Assembly (NCBI GenBank): GCA_020186115.1
Contig: WSYJ01000036.1
Span: forward strand, 124,001 to 188,000
Source: Histomonas meleagridis
Taxonomy: Eukaryota; Parabasalia; Tritrichomonadida; Dientamoebidae
Length of the DNA: 64,000 nucleotides
Direction: 5' to 3'
Part shown: positions 41,268 to 50,108 of the stretch, in pieces
Position numbering within the stretch: the first letter of the stretch is position 1
Layout of the letters: every line of letters starts with the position of its first letter
Notes under the pieces: generated by a model
Told to the model about the DNA's origin: nothing
Database searches by the model: none
Seen by the model: only the letters and a program-made list of their open reading frames with translations
Translations under genes and position numbers: made by a program

Positions 41268-43244
41268 ATGAAGAAACAAAACAAAACGAATAATTCGACT
41301 GTAATCGGAATTGATTTAGGTAACACTAGTTGCTGTGTTTCTGCTTACCAAAATGGAAAAATAGAAGTTATCCCAAATGAAATGGGTGAAATTATAACAC
41401 CATCTGTTGTAGCCTTCACTAAGTCCGAAATTTTAATTGGCAAAAATGCAATTAATCAAGCTGGTATAAATCCAGAAAATACTATATTTGATACCAAACG
41501 AATGCTTGGAGTTGATTATAAAAGCGTTGAAAATGATGTCAAAAACTTACCATTTAGTGTTACTTGTGGCACACAAATGCATCCTGTAATAAAAGTAACG
41601 CATAGAAATGAAAACAAAGAATATTATCCTGAAGAAATTTCATCCATTTTACTTCAATACCTTAAAAAAAATGCAGAATCATATTTACAAACCAAAGTCA
41701 CCGAAGCTGTTATATCAGTTCCATCGTATTTTGATGATAATCAACGTCAAGCCACACATGATTCAGCAATTATTGCCGGATTCAAAGACATTCACTTCAT
41801 CAATGAACCAACAGCAGCTGCCATAGCATATTGCACAAGGAATCCCATTGATTCCCATCGATATTTTTTAGTATATAATTTGGGTGGAGGAACGTTTGAT
41901 GTTTCATTATTATCTGTATATGGCCATACATATGAAATCTTAGCTTCTGAAGGAGATACACATTTAGGCGGCCGAGATATTGACACCAAATTATTTAATC
42001 ATTTCGCCGATATCTTTCAAGATAAATATCATTGTGATTTACGTCAATCATCACGTGCTAAACATCGATTACTTCAAGCGTGCGAAAACATTAAAAGGAA
42101 TTTATCCACTGCCAAATCATTTTCCATACAATTAGACTCATTATATGAAGACAATGACTTCAACATTCAGATGACACGAAAAGAGTTCAATCAAATTAAT
42201 GAACCGATATTTAATTCCACATTAGAACATGTTAAATCGATATTAAACAAATCGAACAAAACTCCGGAAGATATAAATGATATTTTATTAGTTGGCGGAT
42301 GTACACGTATTAAATATATCCGGAAAATGTTGATGCAATACTTCAAAGGGAAACAACCAACGAAAAGTATTAATCATGAAGAGATTATATCGATTGGTTC
42401 ATCGATTCAAGCGTCAATATTAAGTCAAGGAACGATTTATAATAACATTAACATCTTAGAAATATTATCATTAAGTATTGGAATTAAATTATCGAATGGA
42501 GAAATGTCAGTGATTATACCACATGGGAAATCATTACCAACAGAAGGTTATAAAGATTTCATATTAGAAGAGAATCAAACTTCGGCATTAATCGAAATAT
42601 TTGAAGGCGAACGAATTCTTGCAAATGATAATAAACAAATTGGAGAATTAGAATTAAAGAATTTGAAACCAGGATCAAACATAAGAATTAAAATTAAGAT
42701 TAATGAAGATGGAATATTAAATGTAATTGCAATTAATAATAATAATTCAAAGAGAATCGTCATAACAAAAAATAATATTAATAATTTATCAAATGATGAA
42801 TTAAGAAAAATTATTGGAAATACAAAAGAATATAGGAAAAAGGATAAAGAATTAGTAAAGAAATTAAATGAAATAGAAAAAGCAGAAAAAAATTGTAAAA
42901 ATTTAATGAAAAAAGATGATAAAGATGCTGTAAACCATTTAATCGCACAAGAAGCAAAAGAATTATTGGAATGGTTAAAGAAAATAAATGACGACGATGA
43001 AGTTACTGCTGATGATGTTATAAATAAAGTTAATGAGCTAAATAAGAAAATCAAATATATAAATAACCCAATCATAAATGAAAATGAACGTAAAAATGTA
43101 CTTCCAAGTGCTAAGAAAGAAAAGAAAATTAATGTGGTAACACAAACAGAATTACATGGAATGAAGGGATTTGAATTGGACAACAAAAAGTTAATAATTA
43201 TTGGAATTGTAATATTTTTGTTACTTTTGATTATTATAGTATAA
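41268..43244 (+). CDS. Divergent Hsp70 with C-terminal membrane anchor
   Basis: 658 residues. The N-terminal ATPase domain has TVIGIDLGNTSCCVSAY, the DTKRMLG lysine, NEPTAAAIAY, a NLGGGTFDVS loop and VGGCTRIKYIR. Two normally invariant residues differ: Thr of DLGTT is Asn19, and Asp of FDLGGGT (Asp199 in Hsc70) is Asn204. Both bind the phosphates or Mg. A substrate-binding beta domain is recognisable but weak (SLSIGIKLSNGEMSVIIPHGKSLP, GELELKNL). After a charged helical lid comes a single hydrophobic helix at 642-658 ending at the C-terminus. This predicts a tail-anchored protein facing the cytosol, where normal Hsp70s are soluble. It may bind clients without normal ATP cycling. Confidence 0.85.
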   Translation: MKKQNKTNNSTVIGIDLGNTSCCVSAYQNGKIEVIPNEMGEIITPSVVAFTKSEILIGKNAINQAGINPENTIFDTKRMLGVDYKSVENDVKNLPFSVTCGTQMHPVIKVTHRNENKEYYPEEISSILLQYLKKNAESYLQTKVTEAVISVPSYFDDNQRQATHDSAIIAGFKDIHFINEPTAAAIAYCTRNPIDSHRYFLVYNLGGGTFDVSLLSVYGHTYEILASEGDTHLGGRDIDTKLFNHFADIFQDKYHCDLRQSSRAKHRLLQACENIKRNLSTAKSFSIQLDSLYEDNDFNIQMTRKEFNQINEPIFNSTLEHVKSILNKSNKTPEDINDILLVGGCTRIKYIRKMLMQYFKGKQPTKSINHEEIISIGSSIQASILSQGTIYNNINILEILSLSIGIKLSNGEMSVIIPHGKSLPTEGYKDFILEENQTSALIEIFEGERILANDNKQIGELELKNLKPGSNIRIKIKINEDGILNVIAINNNNSKRIVITKNNINNLSNDELRKIIGNTKEYRKKDKELVKKLNEIEKAEKNCKNLMKKDDKDAVNHLIAQEAKELLEWLKKINDDDEVTADDVINKVNELNKKIKYINNPIINENERKNVLPSAKKEKKINVVTQTELHGMKGFELDNKKLIIIGIVIFLLLLIIIV

Positions 43245-43578
43245 AATAAATAAACAAACAAATAATTTTTGATTTTAACATTTGTCAGAGTATAAATCAA
43301 GTTGAACTAATGTAGTGAAGGCAAAAGAGTTATTTTTCGCGATTTGGGAGCAAAAAGTTTTGTTGTTGCACCAATGATAAACCGTTAAAGTAAACATAAA
43401 CTTAAGATAAACTATAGAAATAAAAATTATCTCGAAAAGAGTAATGATCGATTTGATAAGGCACTATCAAAATTTCAGATATTGCTTTTATATGTTCGGC
43501 CAATAAAAGTTTCAAAAAGTTTTTTACGGTGTATTCAAAAGATTCAATGAAAAACATCTGATTAAAATTAAAATCTGT
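43245..43578. other. Intergenic stretch with reversed Myb-like core at 43380-43388
   Basis: AACCGTTAA lies about 190 nt before the next ATG, in the opposite orientation to the typical sites here. No other feature recognised. Confidence 0.35.
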
Positions 43579-44133
43579 ATGAGCAAAAAGAAAGATCTCG
43601 CAAAATGGCCACCGAAATTAGAATCACGTTTAACTGACTTCGAGATGGATTATCTTGTTTTGGAATGTTATGCTGTTAGGCGTCCATTATTTGTTCCATC
43701 TACAATTGACGTGATTGGACAAGTTCTTTCACATTCTGCTTTGATAGCAGTAACCGCACAGGGTAGCTTCATTATAGAATACATGTTTGATTCTATGGTT
43801 CATGTACGAAGATGTGATACATATGAAAAATCAAAAGATTTCGAATTTGAAGGAATTGCATATGTTCACGATGATCCAAATCCACAATACCCATCAAGGC
43901 CTGTTACAATCAAAAGGCTTGCTGCATCTATGGCGAACTTTATGGCTGGGAAAAAATTTGATACATTTTCACATAACTGTCATATGGCGCGTTATTTGAC
44001 CATGAAAAAATACGGAATGGAGTCAATCAATCCATGGAAAAATGATCGGAATATATTTTTCCAGGGAGTTGTTGACTTTTTCAAGCCGCATCGCCCTCCA
44101 AAAATTGAACATAATAATGAAACAGCAAAATAG
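43579..44133 (+). CDS. Small protein with possible permuted papain (PPPDE/LRAT/NlpC-like) fold
   Basis: 184 residues. The pattern is a beta-strand start with a His (VLSHSALIAVTAQGSFIIEYMFD) followed ~90 residues later by FDTFSHNCHMARYLTMKKYG. In permuted papain-fold thiol enzymes the catalytic His comes first (H.G/A...) and the Cys later in an NC-H motif. Here that would be H in SHSAL and C in HNCH. The C-terminus has a short aromatic stretch and a disordered tail. No family is assigned with certainty; a structural DUF is equally possible. Confidence 0.5.
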   Translation: MSKKKDLAKWPPKLESRLTDFEMDYLVLECYAVRRPLFVPSTIDVIGQVLSHSALIAVTAQGSFIIEYMFDSMVHVRRCDTYEKSKDFEFEGIAYVHDDPNPQYPSRPVTIKRLAASMANFMAGKKFDTFSHNCHMARYLTMKKYGMESINPWKNDRNIFFQGVVDFFKPHRPPKIEHNNETAK

Positions 44134-44612
44134 AAAAATCGGAAATAAAAAATCTATCAGATAGTAACAGTACTTCGTTTTTTATAAAAGTTTTATTTTT
44201 TAACTGAAATATTTTATACCAATGAGTGCATTTTTATGGAGTATTGTGTCCAATCTTTCATCATTACATGAAAATCATGCCAAAGAACTTGTTATACAAA
44301 TATCAATATATATCACATAAATTGTGTAAACAAATACAGAAGAATTCAACACTCTATCTTACCAATGATAATTTAACTATATTACCATATATTCTATAAT
44401 ATGTTGGATTTTCTTGTATTATGAAAGACTATTACACGTAATAAATATTGTTATACATTCTATAATAATAAAAGAACTAAAGTGGTCAATTGCAATTGTT
44501 ATAACAAGAAAAAGAACTTTTATAATTAAAGTTGATTCATAAAAAATCTATACACACATAGCTTTTCAAGCATTATTACATACAAAAATGTCTTATAATC
44601 ATATTTACACAA
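44134..44612. other. Intergenic stretch between convergent genes, nothing recognised
   Basis: Very AT-rich 3' flanks of two convergent genes. No open frame, RNA or clear repeat beyond simple AT runs. Confidence 0.5.
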
Positions 44613-45545
44613 TCAAACAGCAACGCATTCTGCTGGTACAAACATTATTTGACCGTTAACTTCTACTTCCCACACGTTTGAGTAGCCCGCCTTTGTTATC
44701 ACGACGGACTCCCTCGGGTTGAGCTGCACTCGCCTGTTACGCTTGTCTACGGCTTCGCAGTTCTCTCTGATTCGTGCGGGTTGGCGACGAGATATGTCAG
44801 ATTCGAGAGCAAAGTAATTTACTATGTCAGTTTGACCATTAGGCGTGCACAATGGCATCAAATGCTTCTTAAGAACAGATTCGGAGTTAAGGCTTTCATT
44901 AATCTCTTGTTGCAATTTGTTGATCGATTTGTATGGCGAACTTTGTGGACCAAGGCCAATCTCAATTTTGTTCATAAGAACGCCAAAAATGGATATGCAG
45001 CCTGTACGAATGTCTTGTGATGCAACTTCGGTAAAATCAATTATTTTCATTAAAATCGCTTTGCAATCTTCGGATTTGGGTCTGAAATTCTTCTTGAAAT
45101 CAACAAGATAGGAATGGAAATCGAGTGAACGAGATTCAGTTTTAACTGAATCAACTGCAGTTTTTTGCATAAATGACACATATTGGCCAAGCTCTTGAAG
45201 AATGGGGGTAAGCTGAGCCCGTTGGTCAGAGACATTTTTGCGGAATTCTTCTTGCTTATGTACAAGTATGTCAATTCCAAATCCAAACGATTCACGAAAC
45301 ATATAACCAGAGAGTTGAGTTACTGTTTTTCGTATTCTGGGAAGGGGAGATCGAAGTTGTGGTTCGAGTGATGATTTTTTGAGAGTATCAAGAGATTTGT
45401 TAATACGTGAGTCAAAGTTGACAAAGGATGTGTTAACTCCATTGGAAAAATTTATAAACGCTTCGAATGAGTTGTCTACTTCATTTATAAGCTCTGTTAA
45501 ATATTGATTAAGTTGCCCAAATACTTCTTCTCTTCTTCTCATCAT
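44613..45545 (-). CDS. Coiled-coil protein with C-terminal SH3 domain
   Basis: 310 residues. The first ~220 are long amphipathic helices (VDNSFEAFINFSNGVNTSFVNFDSRINKSLDTL...; VSDQRAQLTPILQELGQYVSFMQ), as in BAR/F-BAR or vinculin-type modules. The last ~55 form an SH3-like barrel: CEAVDKRNRRVQLNPRESVVITKAGYSNVWEVEVNGQIMFVPAECVAV. The closing YSNVWEVEVNGQ...FVPAECV matches the W...NG..G.VP.NYV end of SH3 domains, with the Pro kept. A membrane-curvature or actin adaptor role is inferred. Two Met codons start the frame. An AAACCGTTT core lies 33 nt upstream. Confidence 0.65.
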   Translation of the reverse strand: MMRRREEVFGQLNQYLTELINEVDNSFEAFINFSNGVNTSFVNFDSRINKSLDTLKKSSLEPQLRSPLPRIRKTVTQLSGYMFRESFGFGIDILVHKQEEFRKNVSDQRAQLTPILQELGQYVSFMQKTAVDSVKTESRSLDFHSYLVDFKKNFRPKSEDCKAILMKIIDFTEVASQDIRTGCISIFGVLMNKIEIGLGPQSSPYKSINKLQQEINESLNSESVLKKHLMPLCTPNGQTDIVNYFALESDISRRQPARIRENCEAVDKRNRRVQLNPRESVVITKAGYSNVWEVEVNGQIMFVPAECVAV

Positions 45546-45577
45546 GGGAATTGTGATTTGAAACCCATGGTAGAAAT

Positions 45578-45586
45578 AAACGGTTT
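45578..45586 (-). promoter_or_regulatory. Myb-site-like core, reverse orientation
   Basis: AAACGGTTT on the plus strand lies 33 nt upstream of the minus-strand SH3 gene. The near-palindromic core can be read on both strands. Confidence 0.3.
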
Positions 45587-45710
45587 CTACATTGAAGCAA
45601 CAATTTGATTTTTTTGCCTACACATTTTGATTTAAGGAAATATCATATTCGCATGTTACACTTCATGAAGAAAATCATCTGAATAAATGATTATAAAAAT
45701 AATTGACGAG

Positions 45711-46073
45711 TTAAAGAATCTTTATTTCTGTCTTTGGTTTTTCTTTCGTTGGAATTGATAACGTCAAAACTCCATCAGCGAGAGAGGCTTCAATTGCTTC
45801 AGTTTCAATATTTGACGGAAGTCTAAACTTTCGTGTTACTGTTCCATACTTTATTTCGTTATGAATTGGTTTGGCACTATCACTTTGCTTGTAGTTCTTA
45901 ATAGCAGTGATGTTTAATATTTTTTCCTCGACATCAATTATAATGTCGTCTTTCTTTACGCCTGGAAATTCAATTTGGATTTCATATCCTTTATTTGTTT
46001 TGAATACATCTGCAAGAGGGCAATATTTTGTTCTAAAAAATCCCCTTCTTTGTGTGTTGAAACATGAAAGCAT
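45711..46073 (-). CDS. Small heat-shock protein (Hsp20/alpha-crystallin)
   Basis: 120 residues, nearly all of it alpha-crystallin domain: PLADVFKTNKGYEIQIEFPGVKKDDIIIDVEEKILNITA, GTVTRKFRLPSNIETEAIEASLADGVLTLSIPTKE, and an IKIL end like the C-terminal IxI anchor. The Hsp20 marks ASLADGVLTLSIP and FPGVKKDDI are unmistakable. The N-terminal arm is short (~20 residues). It prevents aggregation of unfolded proteins without ATP. The coding-strand 5' flank holds TTAACGATAG about 20 nt before the ATG, matching the trichomonad Myb element MRE-1/2r (TAACGAT). Confidence 0.95.
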   Translation of the reverse strand: MLSCFNTQRRGFFRTKYCPLADVFKTNKGYEIQIEFPGVKKDDIIIDVEEKILNITAIKNYKQSDSAKPIHNEIKYGTVTRKFRLPSNIETEAIEASLADGVLTLSIPTKEKPKTEIKIL

Positions 46074-46391
46074 TTTAAATGTGCTATCGTTAAGTAAACG
46101 ATCAAAAATGATTCAACTTTATTTTGCAAATTTAAATACAATTTTTCAAAAATACGAAAAACTTTATTCACACCACAGAGAATGAAAATAAGCCTTATAC
46201 ATTAGTTCTGAAAAATATAATTTTTATTTTGGCCAATAAATATCTGGAGACAATTCTTGTTCAATGGCATGTTTTTTTAAATTGAAATATTATGACAAAA
46301 TTACTATTATTGAAATATCGATACTCAAAAAATCGTCTTATGTATTCAATTAATTTAAACGTTCTGTAAGGTCGCATCTTGCAGTTTCTGG
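46074..46391. other. Intergenic region between divergent genes, with TAACGATAG element
   Basis: Shared promoter of the small heat-shock gene (minus) and the FPSV gene (plus). CTATCGTTAAG at about 46084-46094 reads TTAACGATAG toward the heat-shock gene. No other feature. Confidence 0.35.
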
Positions 46392-47501
46392 TTGGGAATG
46401 AGAAAAACATATACTGCTGAAGAAATCATCTCATACTACACACCATCACAGAAACCACCAAGCTTACAAGAATTTAGTTTTATAACATCGGATGATCCAT
46501 TCACACCGTTTCCAATAAATGCAAATCAATCCATTAATCTCAATACACAAGAATCTGGCGACGATCAAACATCTAACACAATGGAATGGAAACCAGTTGT
46601 TATAGATTTTAAAGAGAATGAGTCAAATGAAGAAATTGATCAAAATACTCAAAAATCAGTTTTACAAGAAAGCGAACACACTCAACGTGAACAAGAAGGC
46701 ACTGGCCAATACATGAGTACTGACTCACATCCACAACAACAGCAGTATAGTCAATTTGGACCAAATCCATTATATGGATATTATTCGTTTGTTGGCGCAC
46801 CATTTATGGCTTTTGCACAGTATCCACAACAAACATTTCAAATGCCCAATTATAATTTGTATCCAAATTTCTCAAACCAACCTAAACAAGATAATACAGA
46901 AGATATTACAGAGCCTGAAGAAATAGGATTTCCGAGTGTTTTTACACCAATTAATGAAAACCAAGATCAGAATTTTTCACCGCAAGAACAAAGCTTTCCA
47001 AGCGTTTTGGATCCAAGTCCAAAAGAGAATGTCAGTGGTTTTTATCCACGTTCAACAGACTCCGAATTTCCTAGTGTTATGAATTTATCAGAATCTTATG
47101 AAGACCAAAACAATTCCCCATCTTCTGAAGGTGGGTTCCCTCGCTATGTGGATTATTCTAAAGAGGAACAGAGCTTCCCTAGCGTTGTCGAACAGAACAA
47201 CGACAACTTCAATGATAAACCGTTTTATGGCAGTCAAAAAATTTCGGCTTTCGGTTTACAAAAGGGAGAAGAACCTTATTACGCCCCAATTAATGAACCA
47301 AAAGAAGATGAAATAAATGCTTTCCCTTCCGTTGTGAACTCGGAATCCGAATTTATTCCATCAAAAACATCCCAACATAAAGAATTTCATGAAGCTTCAC
47401 CTAAAACAAACTCTTCCAGCATAAAAATCGAGTACCACACAAGAGGCGGAATATCTCGGTCAAGGGCTGGTGGGAGAGGTGGAAGAGAACGCAGAAGATA
47501 A
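46392..47501 (+). CDS. Disordered Q/N-rich protein with six FPSV-type motifs, RGG tail and eIF4E-binding-like N-terminus
   Basis: 369 residues with no globular domain. Residues 4-13 (TYTAEEIISYY) look like the eIF4E-binding motif Y.x4.(L/I)phi, as in 4E-T (YTKEELLD). The middle is rich in Gln, Asn, Pro and Tyr. From about residue 175 a short motif recurs about every 20-30 residues: GFPSVF, SFPSVL, EFPSVM, GFPRYV, SFPSVV, AFPSVV, each in acidic, Pro/Ser-rich context. The C-terminus is RGG/RG-rich (GGISRSRAGGRGGRERRR), typical of RNA binding. An mRNP or P-body translation regulator is a reasonable inference. I know no described family with FPSV repeats. Confidence 0.7.
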   Translation: MGMRKTYTAEEIISYYTPSQKPPSLQEFSFITSDDPFTPFPINANQSINLNTQESGDDQTSNTMEWKPVVIDFKENESNEEIDQNTQKSVLQESEHTQREQEGTGQYMSTDSHPQQQQYSQFGPNPLYGYYSFVGAPFMAFAQYPQQTFQMPNYNLYPNFSNQPKQDNTEDITEPEEIGFPSVFTPINENQDQNFSPQEQSFPSVLDPSPKENVSGFYPRSTDSEFPSVMNLSESYEDQNNSPSSEGGFPRYVDYSKEEQSFPSVVEQNNDNFNDKPFYGSQKISAFGLQKGEEPYYAPINEPKEDEINAFPSVVNSESEFIPSKTSQHKEFHEASPKTNSSSIKIEYHTRGGISRSRAGGRGGRERRR

Positions 47502-47705
47502 ACAATATTTTAAAATGTTAAAAACAAAAAAAGAAAAAAATAATTTAAACATGTAGTAAATAGTTAAAAATAGAAAAACCTTTTTGTTATAATAATTTCC
47601 TAATATTTTTTATTGATATCAGCCAAAGTGTTATGAACAAAAGATTGTATTTGCATTGGTGTTTATTCATTCTCGAAGAAGTAATTTTGTGTATCATTTG
47701 TATTT

Positions 47706-47731
47706 GGGGTGCCTCTAATTGGGACACCCTC
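47706..47731 (-). repeat. Possible Tc1/mariner-type terminal sequence
   Basis: On the minus strand GAGGGTGTCCC...GGCACCCC forms a short hairpin-like end (GGGTG/CACCC). It resembles the segment at 12869-12895. No transposase nearby; it could be a solo end or chance. Confidence 0.25.
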
Positions 47732-47777
47732 AAATTAATGGAGTACGTTAATTGTCTCAAGCAAAATGATTTATTTA

Positions 47778-48614
47778 TTATTCAAGTTTTCCTGTTCTCC
47801 ATATTTTTTCAATTGCTTTAAGGTATCGAAGCGCACTCTTTGTATCACCGCGATTAAGGAAACTGTAACAAAGATCAAGATTCATCTGAATAGTTGATTT
47901 ACATGATCCCATAACCTTCGGACAAGCCATAGGTGGCTCCACACCGAGAAGTCTCAAATAATTTATAACATCATTTTCATTATAATTAGCTAAAATTGCA
48001 TTGAGATCTGGTTTTTGAGGTTGTGGTGGTTGCTGTGGTTGTGGTGGCTGAGGAGCTTGTTGGCGTGCTGCTTGTTGATGAGTTTGCACTTCATTTTGTT
48101 GTGGTTGTTGTTGATTTGAATTTAGATTGATAATGTCTTTTTTCAATTTGGCTGGGAGCTTTAATTTCAAAGGAACATTACTGATTGCTTTTCTTATTTT
48201 ACCATTCAATAAGATTTGTTTGAGTTTTACAGCGCAAATTTTGCAAATTGTCTCTCTTTCTGCTGCCTCATTACCATCTAAAACTGAATATAGTATACTA
48301 CACAACCAAAGCTGAGATGGAATTTTGGTAGTAATTTTTCCTGAACGAAGAGAATTTGAAATGGCTTCAAATAAGTCATCTGCTAAATATTTTGTTTCTT
48401 CTGGGCCATCTTTAGGAAAAGGAGGTATTTCGCGTTGAAACTTTTCAAGATATTGTATAGCAACAGGGGACTTTGTTGTTGATAAAATTGCAGTGCAACT
48501 TTCAGAAAATATATGTGTGAAAACAAGTGATACGACTCTATTATATGGATGAACACTTTCAGCAACTATAAGATATTTTGCACATGGGGAGAATTCAAGA
48601 GGAATTTCTTCCAT
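47778..48614 (-). CDS. VTA1/LIP5-like ESCRT-III regulator
   Basis: 278 residues from ATG 48614 (MEEIPLEFSP). The frame is open to 48671. The N-terminal ~150 residues are helical (CAKYLIVAESVHPYNRVVSLVFTHIFSES...; ADDLFEAISNSLRSGK), like the paired MIT-like bundles of Vta1 (KPYL.RA.E...DPVV.YYC). A 60-residue Gln/Pro linker follows (QQPQQNEVQTHQQ; QPPQPQQPPQPQ). The end is a two-helix module (STIQMNLDLCYSFLNRGDTKSALRYLKAIEKIW), as in the Vta1 C-terminal domain that dimerises and activates VPS4. The three-part layout fits Vta1; sequence identity is low. Confidence 0.55.
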   Translation of the reverse strand: MEEIPLEFSPCAKYLIVAESVHPYNRVVSLVFTHIFSESCTAILSTTKSPVAIQYLEKFQREIPPFPKDGPEETKYLADDLFEAISNSLRSGKITTKIPSQLWLCSILYSVLDGNEAAERETICKICAVKLKQILLNGKIRKAISNVPLKLKLPAKLKKDIINLNSNQQQPQQNEVQTHQQAARQQAPQPPQPQQPPQPQKPDLNAILANYNENDVINYLRLLGVEPPMACPKVMGSCKSTIQMNLDLCYSFLNRGDTKSALRYLKAIEKIWRTGKLE

Positions 48615-48691
48615 TTGAAAAAACCGACAATTTTCTCGTAACTTTTTAATAACTATACAAAGCGTAATCATTTTTCATAGAACAGAAATTC

Positions 48692-48700
48692 AACGGTTTT
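48692..48700. promoter_or_regulatory. Myb-site-like AACGGTTTT between divergent genes
   Basis: It lies in the 135-nt gap between the VTA1-like gene (minus) and the plus-strand ankyrin gene, about 50 nt before the latter's ATG at 48750 and 78 nt from the former's. Confidence 0.35.
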
Positions 48701-48749
48701 AATCGGTGAAGGCCATTAAAAGAATACTTTTAATTTTGTTTTTTTCGAG

Positions 48750-50108
48750 ATGGTCAAAAACAATAAAACAACTGATGAAAAATCTCTAAAATTATTAAAA
48801 ACAATTGAAGAAATTGTTTATCAAATTGATAAAGAAAATATTGAAGCATCAGTTCAATCAACGATCGATGTGTTTGATGAAAGTTTCCCATATTCTTTTA
48901 CTCTTGTTATCTGTTCTTTAATTTATTCATCATTTATTTCACAAAAGAAAGATGAGAACATATATTTTCAATATTTAAAATTACTTCAAGCAAAGGAAAT
49001 CAATAATAATTCTATAGAAATATTCAAGATTTTTTCAAGATTTCTTTTACTTAAGCATAAACAAGAATCATATTATCTTCTTGAACAATTAAGTGAACAA
49101 AACTTAATTGATCCCGAATGTCTTAAAACTCAAGATTGTGCTTATTTTATGCATTACAAATATGAAATGAACCCAAAAAATTTTACCAAAAATCTCAACT
49201 TTTTTACACTTTTTAAAGAAAGTTATTTTGAAGCAATTAAAGACAATTTTGTACTACACAAAAAATTAATTAAAGAAGGAGTTAATCCTAATGAAATATC
49301 AAAGATAATTCGATATGATGATATAGAGAAACTTCAAGAAATATCATCACTGTCAACATTTAATTTTAATCAAAGAATTCCACCATCACCTTATGAAAGA
49401 TTTTCATATGTTAATGAAAATGATGTCTCGTTAATTGATTTTGCTGCATTTTTTGGGGCTATTAAATGTTTTAAATATTTACTTATGAATGGTGCAACTA
49501 AAGATAACATAAGTAAATTTGTTGTTGCAGGTGGAAATATGGAAATATTTCATTTATGTCAACAAAATAATATACCAATTTCATATGAACAAAATTATAA
49601 AGAAGCGATTGAATTTCATCGAAATGATATTTTTCATTATCTTTATGATAATCGATTGAGTGATACTGAATTAAATCAAGACATTATAAATTTATGTGTA
49701 ACATTTTGTAATTATGATATTCTTTCATTTATAGAAGAAAATATAAAAGTAATTGATGATAACATAATTTATAATGCTGCAAGTTTAGGAAATATTTTCC
49801 TTATAAAACATTTTAATAAACTTCCGATGAATATTTTGGCTTATGCTGCAGAATCTGGTAATTTAGAATTTATTAAAGAATATACTCAAAGAAGGATTAG
49901 TATTAATAAAAATAATGTTTTAACATTATATAATTCTATGTTTCAAATTAATTTAAGGAATTCTATTTCATTTTTTGAAACGCCACTTATAGTAGCATCA
50001 AAATATAATTATATTGAAATTGTTGAATATCTTCTTCAACAAAGACAAATTGATATTAATTCTAAAGACATTTGTTCAATTTTTTTAGAATTATTCTTGT
50101 TAATTTGA
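48750..50108 (+). CDS. DUF3447/ankyrin family protein, N-terminal ORF (cleanest copy)
   Basis: 452 codons, intact, the only full family gene on the plus strand. Helical N-terminal domain (LKTIEEIVYQIDKENIEASVQSTIDVF), linker (LHKKLIKEGVNPNEISKIIRYDDIEKLQEIS), and a diverged DUF3447 core (SLIDFAAFFGAIKCFKYLL, KFVVAGGNMEIFHLC, YKEAIEFHRN). Then ankyrin-like helices and a normal repeat (ETPLIVASKYNYIEIVEYLLQQRQIDINSKD). Before that repeat lies a 63-nt spacer that happens to be in frame and open, with AAGGA at the usual -20 position. The ORF then runs into the first 80-nt spacer and stops. Confidence 0.82.
   Translation: MVKNNKTTDEKSLKLLKTIEEIVYQIDKENIEASVQSTIDVFDESFPYSFTLVICSLIYSSFISQKKDENIYFQYLKLLQAKEINNNSIEIFKIFSRFLLLKHKQESYYLLEQLSEQNLIDPECLKTQDCAYFMHYKYEMNPKNFTKNLNFFTLFKESYFEAIKDNFVLHKKLIKEGVNPNEISKIIRYDDIEKLQEISSLSTFNFNQRIPPSPYERFSYVNENDVSLIDFAAFFGAIKCFKYLLMNGATKDNISKFVVAGGNMEIFHLCQQNNIPISYEQNYKEAIEFHRNDIFHYLYDNRLSDTELNQDIINLCVTFCNYDILSFIEENIKVIDDNIIYNAASLGNIFLIKHFNKLPMNILAYAAESGNLEFIKEYTQRRISINKNNVLTLYNSMFQINLRNSISFFETPLIVASKYNYIEIVEYLLQQRQIDINSKDICSIFLELFLLI

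Noticed and set aside
42575-43300. 241-codon minus-strand ORF rich in Phe and Leu
   Set aside because: Antisense shadow of the Lys/Asn-rich C-terminal half of the Hsp70 gene.
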